Assembly: GCF_900110255.1 (NCBI RefSeq)
Contig: NZ_FODD01000025.1
Coordinates: forward strand, 83,767-147,766
Length of the DNA stretch: 64,000 nucleotides
DNA from: Actinacidiphila rubida
GTDB taxonomy: Bacteria > Actinomycetota > Actinomycetes > Streptomycetales > Streptomycetaceae
Direction of reading: 5' to 3'
Shown here piece by piece: positions 26,144 through 35,420 of this stretch (position 1 is its first letter; each line of letters begins with the position of its first letter). The position numbers were made by a program, and so were the translations under genes. Below the pieces are notes generated by a model. It did no database searches. It saw nothing but the letters and a program-made list of their open reading frames with translations, and was not told the DNA's origin.

Positions 26144-28639
26144 TCACGCCCCGCGCAGGCTCGCCCCCGTCCGCTCCGATGCCGCGGCCACCGCGGCATC
26201 GCGCGCGGCGGACGCCTCGTCGGCCGTGAGCGTGCGGTCCGGCGCCCTGAAGCGCAGCGCATACGCGAGGGACTTGCGGCCCTCGCCGATCTGCGGACCG
26301 GTGAAGATGTCGAACAGCCGGACGGCCTCGAGCAGTTCACCCGCGCCGTCGCGGAGCGCACGCTCCACGTCGGCGGCCGGCACGGACGCGTCCACGACGA
26401 GCGCCACGTCCTGCGTCGCGACGGGGAACGTCGAGACCCGCGGGCCCGTCACGCCGTCGCCGCCCGCCGCCTCCAGCAGGTCGAGGTCCAGCTCCATCGC
26501 GCAGCTCCGCTCGGGCAGCCCGAGCGCCTTGACGACGCGCGGGTGCAGCTCGCCGGCGTGGCCGACGACCTGCTCGCCGGCCAGCAGCACCGCGCACCGC
26601 CCGGGGTGGAACGGCGCGTACTGCTCCTGCCGAACGGTCAGCTCGACGCCGGCCTCGCGCGCCACGGTCCGCCCGGCCTCGACCGCGTCGGCCCAGCTCG
26701 CCGGGTAGCCCTTGCCCCACCAGCCGGCCTGCTCGCGCGCGCCGGACAGCACGACGCCGACCCGGCGCGGCTGGTGCGGCAGCGCCGCCTCCAGCGACGC
26801 GATCTCCTCGTCGGTCGGCCGGCGGTCCACCTGAAGTCGCGGCGGCACGACGGCCTCACCGGACGGCTGGAAGACCAGGCCGGTCTCGAAGAGCGCCAGG
26901 TCCGGCGCGCCGCGCCCGTGGTTGCGGCGCAGCGTGGCGAGCAGTCCGGGAAGCAGCGTGGTGCGCAGCGACGGCTCGGTGTCGTACAGCGGGTTGGCGA
27001 GGGTGACGGTACGGCGCCGCGCGTCGTCCTCGTCCAGGCCCAGCTGGTCGAAGACCTCGGCGCCGACGAACGGGTAGCTGGGCGCCTCGACGTAGCCGGC
27101 ACCGGCCAGCGCCCGGCCGACGCGGCGGCGCAGCCGCTGCGACTCCGTCAGCCCGCGGGCCGACGGCAGCCGCGGCAGCGTCGAGGGCAGGTTCTCGTAG
27201 CCCTCCAGCCGGATGACCTCTTCGGCGAGGTCGTTGGGGAAGGCCAGGTCGGGCCGCCAGCTCGGCACGGTGACGATCAGCTCGTCGGAGCCGTAGACGT
27301 CGCAGCCGATCTCCTGGAGGCGCCGGACGACCGTCTCGCGGCCGTACTCGGTGCCGGCCACCTTGTCGGGGTGGTCGGCGGGCATCGCGACGGTCCGCGG
27401 CGCGGACGGCGAGATGACCTCGGTGACGCCCGCGTCGGCCTTGCCGCCGGCGAGCAGCACCAGCAGGTCGACGGCGCGCTGCGCGGCGGCCGAGGTGGCC
27501 TGCGGGTCGGTGCCCCGCTCGAAGCGGCGGGACGCCTCGGACGCCAGCTTGTGGCGCCGCGCGGTGCGGGCGATCGAGACCGGCGCGAAGTGCGCGGCCT
27601 CGATGACGATCTCGGTGGTGCCGGAGTCCGCGCCGGACTCGGCGATCTCCGTGTGGGCGCCGCCCATGACGCCGGCGATGCCGATCGGACCCGAGTCGTC
27701 GGTGATGACCAGGTCCTCGGCGTCCAGCACCCGCTCGGCGCCGTCCAGCGTGGTGATCTTCTCGCCGGCCTCCGCGCGGCGCACCCCGATCGGGCCGGTC
27801 AGCCGGGACCGGTCGTAGGCGTGCAGCGGCTGGCCGACCTCGAACATCACGTAGTTGGTGATGTCCACGGCGAGCGAGATCGGGCGCATGCCGACCTTCT
27901 GCAGCCGCCGCTGGAGCCAGAGCGGCGAGTGGGCCTCGGGGTTGATCCCGGTGACGGTGCGCGCGGTGAAGCGGTCGCAGCCGTACGGGTCGGAGACCTG
28001 CACGGGGTAGCCCGCGGAGTTCGGTGCGGGCACGTCGATGAGCGCCGGGTCGCCGAGCTGCAGCCCGTAGGCGATGGCGGTCTCGCGCGCCACGCCGCGC
28101 AGCGACAGGGCGTAGCCGCGGTCGGGGGTGACCGCGATGTCGAGGACCTCGTCGACCAGTTCCAGCAGGGCGATCGCGTCGGTGCCGACCTCGTGCTCCG
28201 GCGGCAGCACGATGATGCCGTCGTGGTCGTCGCTCATGCCCAGCTCGCTGGCAGAGCAGATCATGCCGTGCGAGGTGCGGCCGTACGTCTTGCGGGCGGC
28301 GATCTCGAAGCCGCCGGGCAGCACCGCGCCCGGCAGCACCACGACGACCTTGTCGCCGACCTCGAAGTTGCGGGCGCCGCAGACGATCTCCTGCGGCGCG
28401 CCACTGCCCCCGGCGTCGCCGACGTCGACCGTGCAGAACCGGATCGGCTTCTTGAAGCCCTCCAGCTCCTCGATGGTCAGCACCTGCCCGACGACCAGCG
28501 GGCCCGTGAGCCCGGCGCCGAGCTGCTCGACGGCCTCGACCTCCAGGCCGGCGGAAATGAGCTTGGCCTGGACGTCGCGGCCGGTGACACCGGCGGGCAG
28601 GTCGACGTACTCCCGCAGCCAAGAAAGCGGGACCCGCAT
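26144..28639 (-). CDS. pheT: Phenylalanyl-tRNA synthetase beta subunit
   Basis: An 831-residue subunit of the (alpha-beta)2 enzyme that charges tRNA-Phe. Domains in order: N-terminal MRVPLSWLREYVDLP, OB-fold tRNA-binding region at ~40-155, B3/B4 editing domain, B5, the catalytic-like core and a C-terminal ferredoxin-fold anticodon-binding domain (~735-831). The ATG overlaps the pheS stop by one nucleotide (TGATG), ensuring coupled translation. Confidence 0.97.
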   Translation of the reverse strand: MRVPLSWLREYVDLPAGVTGRDVQAKLISAGLEVEAVEQLGAGLTGPLVVGQVLTIEELEGFKKPIRFCTVDVGDAGGSGAPQEIVCGARNFEVGDKVVVVLPGAVLPGGFEIAARKTYGRTSHGMICSASELGMSDDHDGIIVLPPEHEVGTDAIALLELVDEVLDIAVTPDRGYALSLRGVARETAIAYGLQLGDPALIDVPAPNSAGYPVQVSDPYGCDRFTARTVTGINPEAHSPLWLQRRLQKVGMRPISLAVDITNYVMFEVGQPLHAYDRSRLTGPIGVRRAEAGEKITTLDGAERVLDAEDLVITDDSGPIGIAGVMGGAHTEIAESGADSGTTEIVIEAAHFAPVSIARTARRHKLASEASRRFERGTDPQATSAAAQRAVDLLVLLAGGKADAGVTEVISPSAPRTVAMPADHPDKVAGTEYGRETVVRRLQEIGCDVYGSDELIVTVPSWRPDLAFPNDLAEEVIRLEGYENLPSTLPRLPSARGLTESQRLRRRVGRALAGAGYVEAPSYPFVGAEVFDQLGLDEDDARRRTVTLANPLYDTEPSLRTTLLPGLLATLRRNHGRGAPDLALFETGLVFQPSGEAVVPPRLQVDRRPTDEEIASLEAALPHQPRRVGVVLSGAREQAGWWGKGYPASWADAVEAGRTVAREAGVELTVRQEQYAPFHPGRCAVLLAGEQVVGHAGELHPRVVKALGLPERSCAMELDLDLLEAAGGDGVTGPRVSTFPVATQDVALVVDASVPAADVERALRDGAGELLEAVRLFDIFTGPQIGEGRKSLAYALRFRAPDRTLTADEASAARDAAVAAASERTGASLRGA

Positions 28640-29760
28640 CAGATCTCCATCCCGAACGGAAGGGTGAAGCGCACGTCACCCTCGACGATGTCTCGCATGT
28701 CCTCGACGCTGTGGCGGAACATCAGCATCCGCTCGATGCCGAAGCCGAACGCGAATCCGCTGTACTTCTGCGGGTCGATGCCGCAGGCGGTCAGCACCTT
28801 GGGGTTGACCATGCCGCAGCCGCCCAGCTCGATCCAGCCCTCGGAGGAGCAGGTACGGCACGGCCGGTCGGGGTTGCCGACGGAGTCCCCGCGGCAGACG
28901 TAGCAGACCATGTCCATCTCGGCGGACGGCTCGGTGAAGGGGAAGTGGTTCGGCCGCAGCCGGGTCGTCATGCCCTCGCCGAACAGGGACACCACCATGT
29001 GGTCGAGCGTGCCCTTGAGGTCGGCCATGGTCAGGCCCTCGTCCACCGCCAGCAGCTCGACCTGCGCGAACACCGGGGTGTGGGTGGCGTCCAGCTCGTC
29101 GGAGCGGTAGACGCGGCCCGGCGCGATCACGTACACCGGCAGCTCGCGCTCGAGCATCGCGCGCACCTGCACCGGCGAGGTGTGGGTGCGCAGCACCACG
29201 CCGGACTGGTCGCCGCCGTCCGGGCCCTTCACGAAGAAGGTGTCCTGGGTCTCGCGCGCGGGGTGGTCCGGCGGGAAGTTCAGCGCGTCGAAGTTGAACC
29301 ACTCGGCCTCGACCTCGGGGCCCTCGGCGACCTCGTAGCCCATGGCCGTGAAGACGTCCTCGATGCGCTCGGAGAGCGTGGTCAGCGGGTGGCGGGCGCC
29401 GGACGGGACGCGGTCGTAGGGCAGCGTGACGTCCACCGCCTCCTCGACCAGCACCCGGGCGTCCCGCTCGGCCTCCAGTTCGGTCTGGCGCGCCGCGAAC
29501 GCCTGGTTGACGGCGCCGCGGGCCTGGCCGACACGCTTGCCGGCCTCGGCCTTGGCCTGGGGGGGCAGCGCGCCGATCTCGCGGTTGGCGAGCGCCAGCG
29601 GCGAGGCGCCGCCGGCGTGCGCGGTCTTCACGTGCGTGAGGGCGTCCAGGTCGGGGGCCGCCGCGATCGCGGCCAGTGCCTCGTCGCGCATCCGCTCGAT
29701 CTCTTCCGGCTTCAACGCCTCGACTTCCACAGGGTCGTACGACTTGTTCGGTGCCGACAT
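28639..29760 (-). CDS. pheS: Phenylalanyl-tRNA synthetase alpha subunit
   Basis: A 373-residue class II synthetase catalytic subunit. An N-terminal coiled coil (~15-100) is followed by the core with motif 2 near RTHTSPVQVRAML and motif 3 GFAFGFGIERMLM. A CxxC pair (CYVCRGDSV and CRTC) may bind zinc, as in many bacterial PheS proteins. The ATG at 29760 follows GGGAAGAG. It is first in the pheST operon; the 148-nt upstream region shows no T-box or leader peptide I could identify. Confidence 0.97.
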   Translation of the reverse strand: MSAPNKSYDPVEVEALKPEEIERMRDEALAAIAAAPDLDALTHVKTAHAGGASPLALANREIGALPPQAKAEAGKRVGQARGAVNQAFAARQTELEAERDARVLVEEAVDVTLPYDRVPSGARHPLTTLSERIEDVFTAMGYEVAEGPEVEAEWFNFDALNFPPDHPARETQDTFFVKGPDGGDQSGVVLRTHTSPVQVRAMLERELPVYVIAPGRVYRSDELDATHTPVFAQVELLAVDEGLTMADLKGTLDHMVVSLFGEGMTTRLRPNHFPFTEPSAEMDMVCYVCRGDSVGNPDRPCRTCSSEGWIELGGCGMVNPKVLTACGIDPQKYSGFAFGFGIERMLMFRHSVEDMRDIVEGDVRFTLPFGMEI

Positions 29761-29908
29761 CTCTTCCCGTTCCGAATTGGATGACTGGCTCTGCCCGACC
29801 GGACACATGCCAAAGGATGAGTCTACTGGCCTGCGGAGAGCCCGCTTCCTGGCAGGCGGCGGCGCCCGTCGGAGCGGTCCCGTTCCGGGTCCGGCGGCCG
29901 GTGGCGGC

Positions 29909-31117
29909 TCAGACCAGGTACGCGGGGGCCCCGACGGGCAGGATAAATCGGAACTCGGCGCCGCCGCCGGGGGCGCGGCCGACCGCGATGGTGCCGCCGT
30001 GGGCCTCGACGATGCCCTTGACGATGTACAGGCCGAGACCGGTGCCACCGCGCTTGCTGCCCCGCCAGAAGCGGGTGAAGACGCGGCTCATGGACTCCTC
30101 CGGAATGCCCGGGCCCTCGTCGCTGACGGTCACCGCGGTACCGGTGGACCGGTGCTCCCGCGGGGCCGACGAAGGCGCTAGGTCGATGGTGACAGTTCCG
30201 TCGCCGTGCCGCACCGCGTTTTCCAGCAGGTTCGCCAGCACCTGGTCGACCTTGTCCGGGTCGGCCCACAGTGCGGGCAGCGGACGGCTGACCCGGACCC
30301 GGAACCGGTCCGCGGACTGTCCCGCGGCGACGTGGCCTTCGACGTGGCGCCGCACGGCCGCCGCGATGTCCACCGGCTGGCGGCGCACCTCCAGCCGGCC
30401 CGAGTCGATCCGCGAGATGTCGAGGAGCTCGGCGATCAGCCGGGTCACCCGGTCGGCGTCGGCGTCGACGGTCTCCAGCATGAGCTTCTTCTGGTCGTCG
30501 GTGAACCGCTCCCACTTGGCGAGCAGGGTCGCGGTGAACCCTTTCACCGAGGTGAGCGGGGAGCGCAGCTCGTGGGCGACGGTGGCGATCAGCTCGGCGT
30601 GGCTGCGCTCGGTGCGGCGCCGCGCCTCGGTGCCGCGCAGGGTGACGACCAGCCGCAGCACGGGCCCGGTCGGTCGGTCGCGGACGTAGCGGGCGGCGAC
30701 CAGCACCTCGCGCCCGCCGGGCAGCAGCAGGTTGCGCTCGGGGTGCCCGGAGCGGATGGCCAGGCCCGTGTACGGCCGGGTCAGCGTCCACCAGCGACGG
30801 CCCTCGAGGTCCTCCAGCGGCAGGACCTGCTCGACGGGGCGGCCCAGCACGTCGGCGGGACGCAGGGCGGTGATCCGGGCGGCCGCGGCGTTGAAGCACA
30901 CCACGCGGCCGTTCGCGTCGGCGACCAGCAGGCCGTCGGGCAGGTCGTCGGGGTCGACGGGGACGGCGGGGACCACGGGGGCCGCGGGGTCGGCCGGGGC
31001 GCGGCTCGCGTCGGCGCCGAGGGGGCCGGCCGCGTCGAGGGGGCCGCGGGCACCTGGGGGCTCCGCGGCCCGGCCCGCGCGCGTGCCGCGTGTGCCGTTC
31101 TGCGGCATGACGTCCAT
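29909..31117 (-). CDS. PAS-domain sensor histidine kinase
   Basis: A 402-residue kinase without membrane helices. Residues ~1-50 are Ala/Pro-rich; ~55-165 form a PAS domain (DGLLVADANGRVVCFN); the phospho-accepting histidine is H182 in IATVAHELRSPLTSVKG; the ATPase part has N box LLENAVRHGD, G1 SDEGPGIP and G2 GTGLGLYIVKG. No response regulator is adjacent, so it is an orphan kinase inside a housekeeping region. The ATG at 31117 (GAGAGGGGG upstream) is preferred; a GTG at 31126 is possible. Confidence 0.9.
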   Translation of the reverse strand: MDVMPQNGTRGTRAGRAAEPPGARGPLDAAGPLGADASRAPADPAAPVVPAVPVDPDDLPDGLLVADANGRVVCFNAAAARITALRPADVLGRPVEQVLPLEDLEGRRWWTLTRPYTGLAIRSGHPERNLLLPGGREVLVAARYVRDRPTGPVLRLVVTLRGTEARRRTERSHAELIATVAHELRSPLTSVKGFTATLLAKWERFTDDQKKLMLETVDADADRVTRLIAELLDISRIDSGRLEVRRQPVDIAAAVRRHVEGHVAAGQSADRFRVRVSRPLPALWADPDKVDQVLANLLENAVRHGDGTVTIDLAPSSAPREHRSTGTAVTVSDEGPGIPEESMSRVFTRFWRGSKRGGTGLGLYIVKGIVEAHGGTIAVGRAPGGGAEFRFILPVGAPAYLV

Positions 31118-31158
31118 GCCCGCCACCCCCCTCTCAGGGCACCAGGGCCGCCACCCTA

Positions 31159-32028
31159 CTAGGTCGAGGTGACGCTGCGGCACCCTCCGGGCGCGCGCTG
31201 CGCCCGGGCGGAGGCGTAGAGGCAGACCGCGGCGGCCGTCGCCAGGTTGAGGCTCTCGGCGCGGCCGTGGATGGGGACGCGCACCACCGCGTCGGCGAGC
31301 GCCCTCGTCTCCTCGGGCAGGCCCCACGCCTCGTTGCCGAAGATCCAGGCGGTCGGCCCGCCCATCGCCCCCTCGTCGAGCTCCGCGTCCAGGTCGCGGT
31401 CGCCCGCGCCGTCCGCGGCGAGCACGCGCACGCCGGCGGCGCGCAGTCCGGCCACCGCGTCGGCGACCGGCACGCCGACCGCGACCGGCAGGTGGAACAG
31501 GCTGCCGGCCGAGGCCCGCACGGCCTTGGGGTTGTACAGGTCGACGGACGCGTCGGTGAGCACCACCGCGTCGGCGCCCGCCGCGTCGGCGCAGCGCAGC
31601 ACGGTGCCGGCGTTGCCGGGGTCGCGGACGTGCGCGAGGACGGCGACCAGCCGCGGCCGGGCGGCGAGCACCTCGTCGAACGGCGTGTCGAGGAAGCGGC
31701 AGACGCCCACCAGGCCCTGCGGGGTGACGGTGTCGGAGATCTCCGCGATCACCTCGGGCGTGGCGGTGAGCACCGGCGCTCCGGCGGCGCGGGCCGCGGC
31801 CACCAGGTCGGCGTGCCGCTCGGCGGCCTCAGGGGTGGCGTAGAGCTCGATCAGGGTGCGCCCGGCATCGCCACCGGGGTGCGCGACCGCCTCCCGTACG
31901 GCCTGGGGTCCCTCGGCGAGGAACCGCCGCTCCTTCCCGCGGAAGCTGCGCTTGGCCAGCCGGTGCGCGGCGGTCACCCGCGCGGATCGCAGGGAGGTCA
32001 GCTCGGGGGTGGCCACGGAATGGATCAC
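31159..32028 (-). CDS. TrmH/SpoU-family RNA 2'-O-ribose methyltransferase
   Basis: A 289-residue SPOUT methyltransferase, probably acting on 23S rRNA. The N-terminal RRFLAEGPQAVREAV belongs to the substrate-binding domain; the knotted SAM-binding domain carries VRDPGNAGTVLRCADAAGA, AWIFGNEAWGLPEE and ESLNLATAAAVCLY. The start is a GTG at 32028, with another GTG at 32016; neither has a good ribosome site. It lies downstream of rplT behind a terminator hairpin and so may be partly co-transcribed. Confidence 0.9.
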   Translation of the reverse strand: MIHSVATPELTSLRSARVTAAHRLAKRSFRGKERRFLAEGPQAVREAVAHPGGDAGRTLIELYATPEAAERHADLVAAARAAGAPVLTATPEVIAEISDTVTPQGLVGVCRFLDTPFDEVLAARPRLVAVLAHVRDPGNAGTVLRCADAAGADAVVLTDASVDLYNPKAVRASAGSLFHLPVAVGVPVADAVAGLRAAGVRVLAADGAGDRDLDAELDEGAMGGPTAWIFGNEAWGLPEETRALADAVVRVPIHGRAESLNLATAAAVCLYASARAQRAPGGCRSVTST

Positions 32029-32092
32029 TCACTTCTCGGGGGCACGCCTCAGGGCGCTTCTCGGCCCCGGTGCTCGGGGTGCGTTCTCGGGG

Positions 32093-32161
32093 AGGTGCGG
32101 GGAGCACGCAGGGGCACTGGTCAGGTGCGGGAAGCACGCAGGGCGCACCGGTCGGGTGCGG
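32093..32161. repeat. Imperfect ~30-bp tandem repeat downstream of rplT
   Basis: Two copies (32093-32122 and 32123-32153) of a unit beginning AGGTGCGGGRAGCACGCAGG and ending near GGTC, plus the first 8 bp of a third, lie between the rplT terminator and the methyltransferase gene. No function is apparent. Confidence 0.6.
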
Positions 32162-32225
32162 TCCGCGCGTGACGGGTCGCAGCGGCTCGTACGGAACCGG
32201 CGCGACCGGCCGCGCACAGACCACG

Positions 32226-32260
32226 GGCCCGCGGAGGTGTCGTCGCACCCGCCGCGGGCC
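32226..32260 (-). terminator. Terminator after rplT
   Basis: GGCCCGCGG (32226-32234) and CCGCGGGCC (32252-32260) form a 9-bp stem about 45 nt after the rplT stop. Confidence 0.6.
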
Positions 32261-32305
32261 TGGGGTCGTCGCAGTGCGTGGGTCGCAGTGCGCGCCGGTG
32301 GGGCG

Positions 32306-32689
32306 TCACGCCGCCTTGGGGGCGTTCACGTCCGAGGGCAGCGCCTTCTGGGCGACCTCGACGAGCGCGGCGAACGCGTTCGCGTCGTTGACCGCCAGCT
32401 CGGCGAGGATCTTGCGGTCCACCTCGACGTTGGCGGCCTTCAGGCCCTGGATGAAGCGGTTGTAGGTGATGCCGTTGGCGCGGGCAGCGGCGTTGATCCG
32501 CTGGATCCACAGCTGACGGAAGTCGCCCTTGCGCTTCTTGCGGTCGTTGTAGTTGTAGACCAGGGAGTGGGTGACCTGCTCCTTGGCCTTGCGGTACAGG
32601 CGCGAACGCTGACCGCGGTAACCGCTGGCCTGCTCCAGGATCGCCCGGCGCTTCTTCTGGGCGTTGACTGCCCGCTTGACGCGTGCCAC
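32306..32689 (-). CDS. rplT: 50S ribosomal protein L20
   Basis: A 127-residue, strongly basic protein binding 23S rRNA early in 50S assembly. ARVKRAVNAQKKRRAILE and GYRGQRSRLYRKAKEQV are diagnostic. The start is GTG with AGGAG upstream. It is last of infC-rpmI-rplT. Codon use stays GC3-rich. Confidence 0.97.
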   Translation of the reverse strand: MARVKRAVNAQKKRRAILEQASGYRGQRSRLYRKAKEQVTHSLVYNYNDRKKRKGDFRQLWIQRINAAARANGITYNRFIQGLKAANVEVDRKILAELAVNDANAFAALVEVAQKALPSDVNAPKAA

Positions 32690-32787
32690 TTGATGACTCC
32701 TTCTAGGGGACCGCGGGTGTGCTCACGCGGTCCGAAAGCGAATGGGGTCCCGGATCGGGACGGCGCGCCCCGGGAGGGGCGCGGCGG

Positions 32788-32982
32788 TCACTTGCCGAGA
32801 AGCTTCTTGACCTTCTTGGCGTCCGCCGGGGCCACCTCGACCGTGCCGGTCAGCGCCCGCGTCTTGCTGGACGGCTTGTGCTCGAGCAGGTGGCGCTTGC
32901 CGGCGCGCTCGCGGAGCACCTTGCCGGAGCCGGTGATCTTGAAGCGCTTGCTCGTACCGCTGTGCGTCTTGTTCTTCGGCAT
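32788..32982 (-). CDS. rpmI: 50S ribosomal protein L35
   Basis: A 64-residue basic protein: MPKNKTHSGTSKRFKITGSG at the N-terminus and KHLLEHK-type sequence (KRHLLEHKPSSKTRALTG) in the middle are standard for L35. It is the middle gene of the infC-rpmI-rplT operon. Confidence 0.97.
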   Translation of the reverse strand: MPKNKTHSGTSKRFKITGSGKVLRERAGKRHLLEHKPSSKTRALTGTVEVAPADAKKVKKLLGK

Positions 32983-33093
32983 GGCGCCGTGATCTCCTCG
33001 TCGCTGGCCCTCCCGTCCGCCGGTGGGCGTGCGGAGAGCGTCAGTCCTGCATTACCGACCCGGAGCCCGCCGGGCTCCGGGATGTCCTTCGTC

Positions 33094-33723
33094 TCAGCCG
33101 GCGTCGGCCGGCGGCTCGGCCGGTTCACCGGCCGGCGCCTCGCCGATCTCGCCCGTACGCTCGGCCTTGCGGGCGGCCTGGGCTTCGCGGGCCTCGGCCA
33201 TCGCCTCGGTCTTCTTCTTGTGCGGACCGAGGACCATGATCATGTTGCGGCCGTCCTGCTTCGGGTTCGACTCGATGAACCCGAGGTCCGTGACGTCCTC
33301 CGCGAGGCGCTGCAGCAGCCGGTATCCGAGTTCCGGCCGGGACTGCTCGCGTCCACGGAACATGATCGTGATCTTGACCTTGTCGCCCTGCTTGAGGAAC
33401 CGGACGACGTGACCCTTTTTGGTGTCGTAGTCGTGCGGGTCGATCTTCGGCCGGAGCTTCATCTCCTTGATGACCGTGTGCGCCTGGTTCTTGCGCGCCT
33501 CACGGGCCTTCATGGCCGACTCGTACTTGAACTTCCCGTAGTCCATGAGCTTGCACACGGGCGGACGGGCGTTCGCCGCGACCTCGACCAGGTCCAGGTC
33601 GTACTCCTGCGCAAGCTCCAGGGCTTTGGCAAGCGGCACGATGCCGACCTGCTCGCCGCTGGGACCGACAAGTCGCACCTCGGGAACGCGAATCCGGTCG
33701 TTGATGCGGGGCTCGGCGCTGAT
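33094..33723 (-). CDS. infC: Translation initiation factor IF-3 (probable AUC start)
   Basis: A 209-residue factor that keeps ribosomal subunits apart and checks start codons. The N-domain begins ISAEPRINDRIRVPEVRLVG and holds KLMDYGKFKYE; the C-domain holds MFRGREQSRPELG. Starting at the GTG at 33678 would delete the conserved RINDRIRVPEV. The codon at 33723 is ATC, with AGGAGG at 33728-33733 and a 4-nt spacer. Bacterial infC genes often use AUU-type starts so that IF-3 limits its own synthesis, so an AUC start is likely. An Ala/Glu/Pro-rich tail of about 25 residues ends the protein. Confidence 0.93.
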   Translation of the reverse strand: MSAEPRINDRIRVPEVRLVGPSGEQVGIVPLAKALELAQEYDLDLVEVAANARPPVCKLMDYGKFKYESAMKAREARKNQAHTVIKEMKLRPKIDPHDYDTKKGHVVRFLKQGDKVKITIMFRGREQSRPELGYRLLQRLAEDVTDLGFIESNPKQDGRNMIMVLGPHKKKTEAMAEAREAQAARKAERTGEIGEAPAGEPAEPPADAG

Positions 33724-33790
33724 GGGGCCTCCTCGGTTGCACCACGCGGCTGACTGGCCGACAGCCGCGCTGAGTCTGTCTTCGTCCGAC

Positions 33791-33875
33791 CCCGTACCCC
33801 GGGCGTGAAAAACGCCCCATACGGGACACAGGCGGGGCTCCTCACAACCGGGAGCACCGCCGCGTTATTCCGCGG
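33791..33875 (-). promoter_or_regulatory. infC leader with hairpins
   Basis: Upstream of infC are a compound hairpin (CCCGTA 33791-33796 with TACGGG 33820-33825, enclosing GGGCGT/ACGCCC with a U-rich loop on the mRNA) and a smaller one (CCGCG 33860-33864 with CGCGG 33871-33875). They would lie in the 5' leader and could act in attenuation or autoregulation. The remaining gap to 34075 carries no gene; TATGCT near 34020 on the minus strand could be the -10 element. Confidence 0.45.
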
Positions 33876-34075
33876 GGCGCATCGGACGGTGGTGCATCAG
33901 CGGTGCTGAGCCGTACCGTCTGACCGGAACCCGTCGACCTGAACGGTCGACCAGGTGGGAGATCGGAGCCTCCACTTGAGGGTCGGACACACAGGTGCCC
34001 GACCGGTCGTTCACCCAGCATAGCAGCGTGGGGTCAAAGCCCGTAATCGGCCGGACGGGGCATATCGTGTGTCGC

Positions 34076-34426
34076 ATGAGCGACGCACCCACCCCCGGCT
34101 TCGACGACCTGACCCGCGACATCGCGGACGTTCCCGCCGTGGAGGTGATCACCACCGTGGCCGTGCACCTGATGAGCGCCGCCGCGGTGAACCTGGGTCT
34201 GGCCGAGGAGGGCGCGGACCACAAGGACCTGGACGAGGCGCGCAAGCTCATCCAGGCACTGGCCGGGCTGGTGACCGCCAGCGCCACCGAGATCAGCTCG
34301 TTCCACGCCGCACCGCTGCGGGACGGCCTGAAGTCGCTGCAGCTGGCGTTCCGCGAGGCGTCGCTGGTGCCGGACGCTCCGGGTCAGGGTCCCGGCGAGA
34401 AGTTCACCGGTCCCGTCTACGGCTGA
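34076..34426 (+). CDS. DUF1844 family protein
   Basis: A 116-residue soluble protein with the DUF1844 core VEVITTVAVHLMSAAAVNLGL and DLDEARKLIQALAGLVTA. The family is found beside infC in many actinomycetes but has no known function. The ATG at 34076 has no ribosome site; a leaderless mRNA is possible. Its last 10 bp overlap the end of the convergent aquaporin gene. Confidence 0.85.
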   Translation: MSDAPTPGFDDLTRDIADVPAVEVITTVAVHLMSAAAVNLGLAEEGADHKDLDEARKLIQALAGLVTASATEISSFHAAPLRDGLKSLQLAFREASLVPDAPGQGPGEKFTGPVYG

Positions 34427-35268
34427 GCCGGCCCGGTCCCCGCACCGGCACCCCCGGCTGAGCCCCCGTCACCGCCCGGCCCCGCCCCGCCGCCGGCCTC
34501 GGCGCGCGTGAAGGCCTCCGCCTCCTCCGCCTCGATGGCCGCGGTGCGGGCCGCCCGCAGCGCGGTGAGCGCCGGGTGCGTCAGCTCGTGGACGACGGCC
34601 GCGAGCGCCCCGCCGGCCAGCGGGGCGATCAGGAACAGCCACACCTGCGTCAGCGCCGGACTCCCGGCGAACACCGCGGGCCCGAAGCTGCGCGCCGGGT
34701 TGACCCCGGTGCCGGTCAGCGGGATGCCGACCAGGTGGATGACGGCGAGCGCCAGGCCGATGGGCAGCCCGTCGAAGCCCACCACGGCGATCCGGTGCGT
34801 GACCGCGAGGAACACGAAGACCAGCAGGAAGGTCAGGAGCAGTTCGGCGACGAACGCGCCGAAGATGGAGATCCCGACCGCCGAGCGGTACCCGTAGCCG
34901 TTGGTGCCGAACGCGCCGTGCACCTTGAGCCCGGGCACCTGCTTGGCCACCAGCAGGAGCAGCGCGGCGCCGGCGATCCCGCCCAGCATCTGCGCGACCC
35001 AGTACTCCACCGCACGCCGCAGGTCGATCCGCCGTGCCACCAGCATGCCGAGCGTGACGGCGGGATTGACATGGCAGCCCGAGATCGGGCCGATCGTGTA
35101 GCACAGCGCCAGCAGCACGAAGCCGAAGGCCAGCGCGATCCCCAGGGTCCCGATGTACTCACCCGACAGCACCGCCGAGCCCACCCCGAAGAACACCAGC
35201 AGGAGGGTGCCGAGGAACTCGCAGGTGACGGTGCGCGTGTCCAGCGGGACGACGGTTCGCGTGTCCAT
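34417..35268 (-). CDS. aqpZ: Aquaporin / MIP-family channel
   Basis: A 283-residue channel with six membrane helices and the two half-helix motifs HVNPAVT and GVNPARSF that line the pore. The narrow AqpZ-like selectivity region (GCHVNPAVT, GTGVNPARS) favours water over glycerol. About 45 C-terminal residues are Ala/Gly-rich and cytoplasmic. The first 13 residues contain DTRTV twice, from a small in-frame duplication. The ATG at 35268 has GGAGG upstream. The TAG stop lies within the convergent DUF1844 gene. Confidence 0.93.
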   Translation of the reverse strand: MDTRTVVPLDTRTVTCEFLGTLLLVFFGVGSAVLSGEYIGTLGIALAFGFVLLALCYTIGPISGCHVNPAVTLGMLVARRIDLRRAVEYWVAQMLGGIAGAALLLLVAKQVPGLKVHGAFGTNGYGYRSAVGISIFGAFVAELLLTFLLVFVFLAVTHRIAVVGFDGLPIGLALAVIHLVGIPLTGTGVNPARSFGPAVFAGSPALTQVWLFLIAPLAGGALAAVVHELTHPALTALRAARTAAIEAEEAEAFTRAEAGGGAGPGGDGGSAGGAGAGTGPAQP

Positions 35269-35420
35269 CGGGCCTCCTCGTGATGATCAAGCCTGCCCCT
35301 GCATTGTGGGCCGGGCGCAACGACCGCACATCTTCTGCCAATCTCGCCCGAAACGGTCGAAATGCGGCGGATTGCGCGCACCGCGCGTCGCGGTCGCCGT
35401 CGTTTCCGTCGCCGACAGCG

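Noticed and set aside
29761..29908. A T-box or leader peptide ahead of pheST.
   Set aside because: No T-box sequence and no short Phe-rich frame could be found.
33678..33680. GTG as the infC start.
   Set aside because: It would remove the conserved IF-3 N-terminal residues and has no suitable ribosome site.
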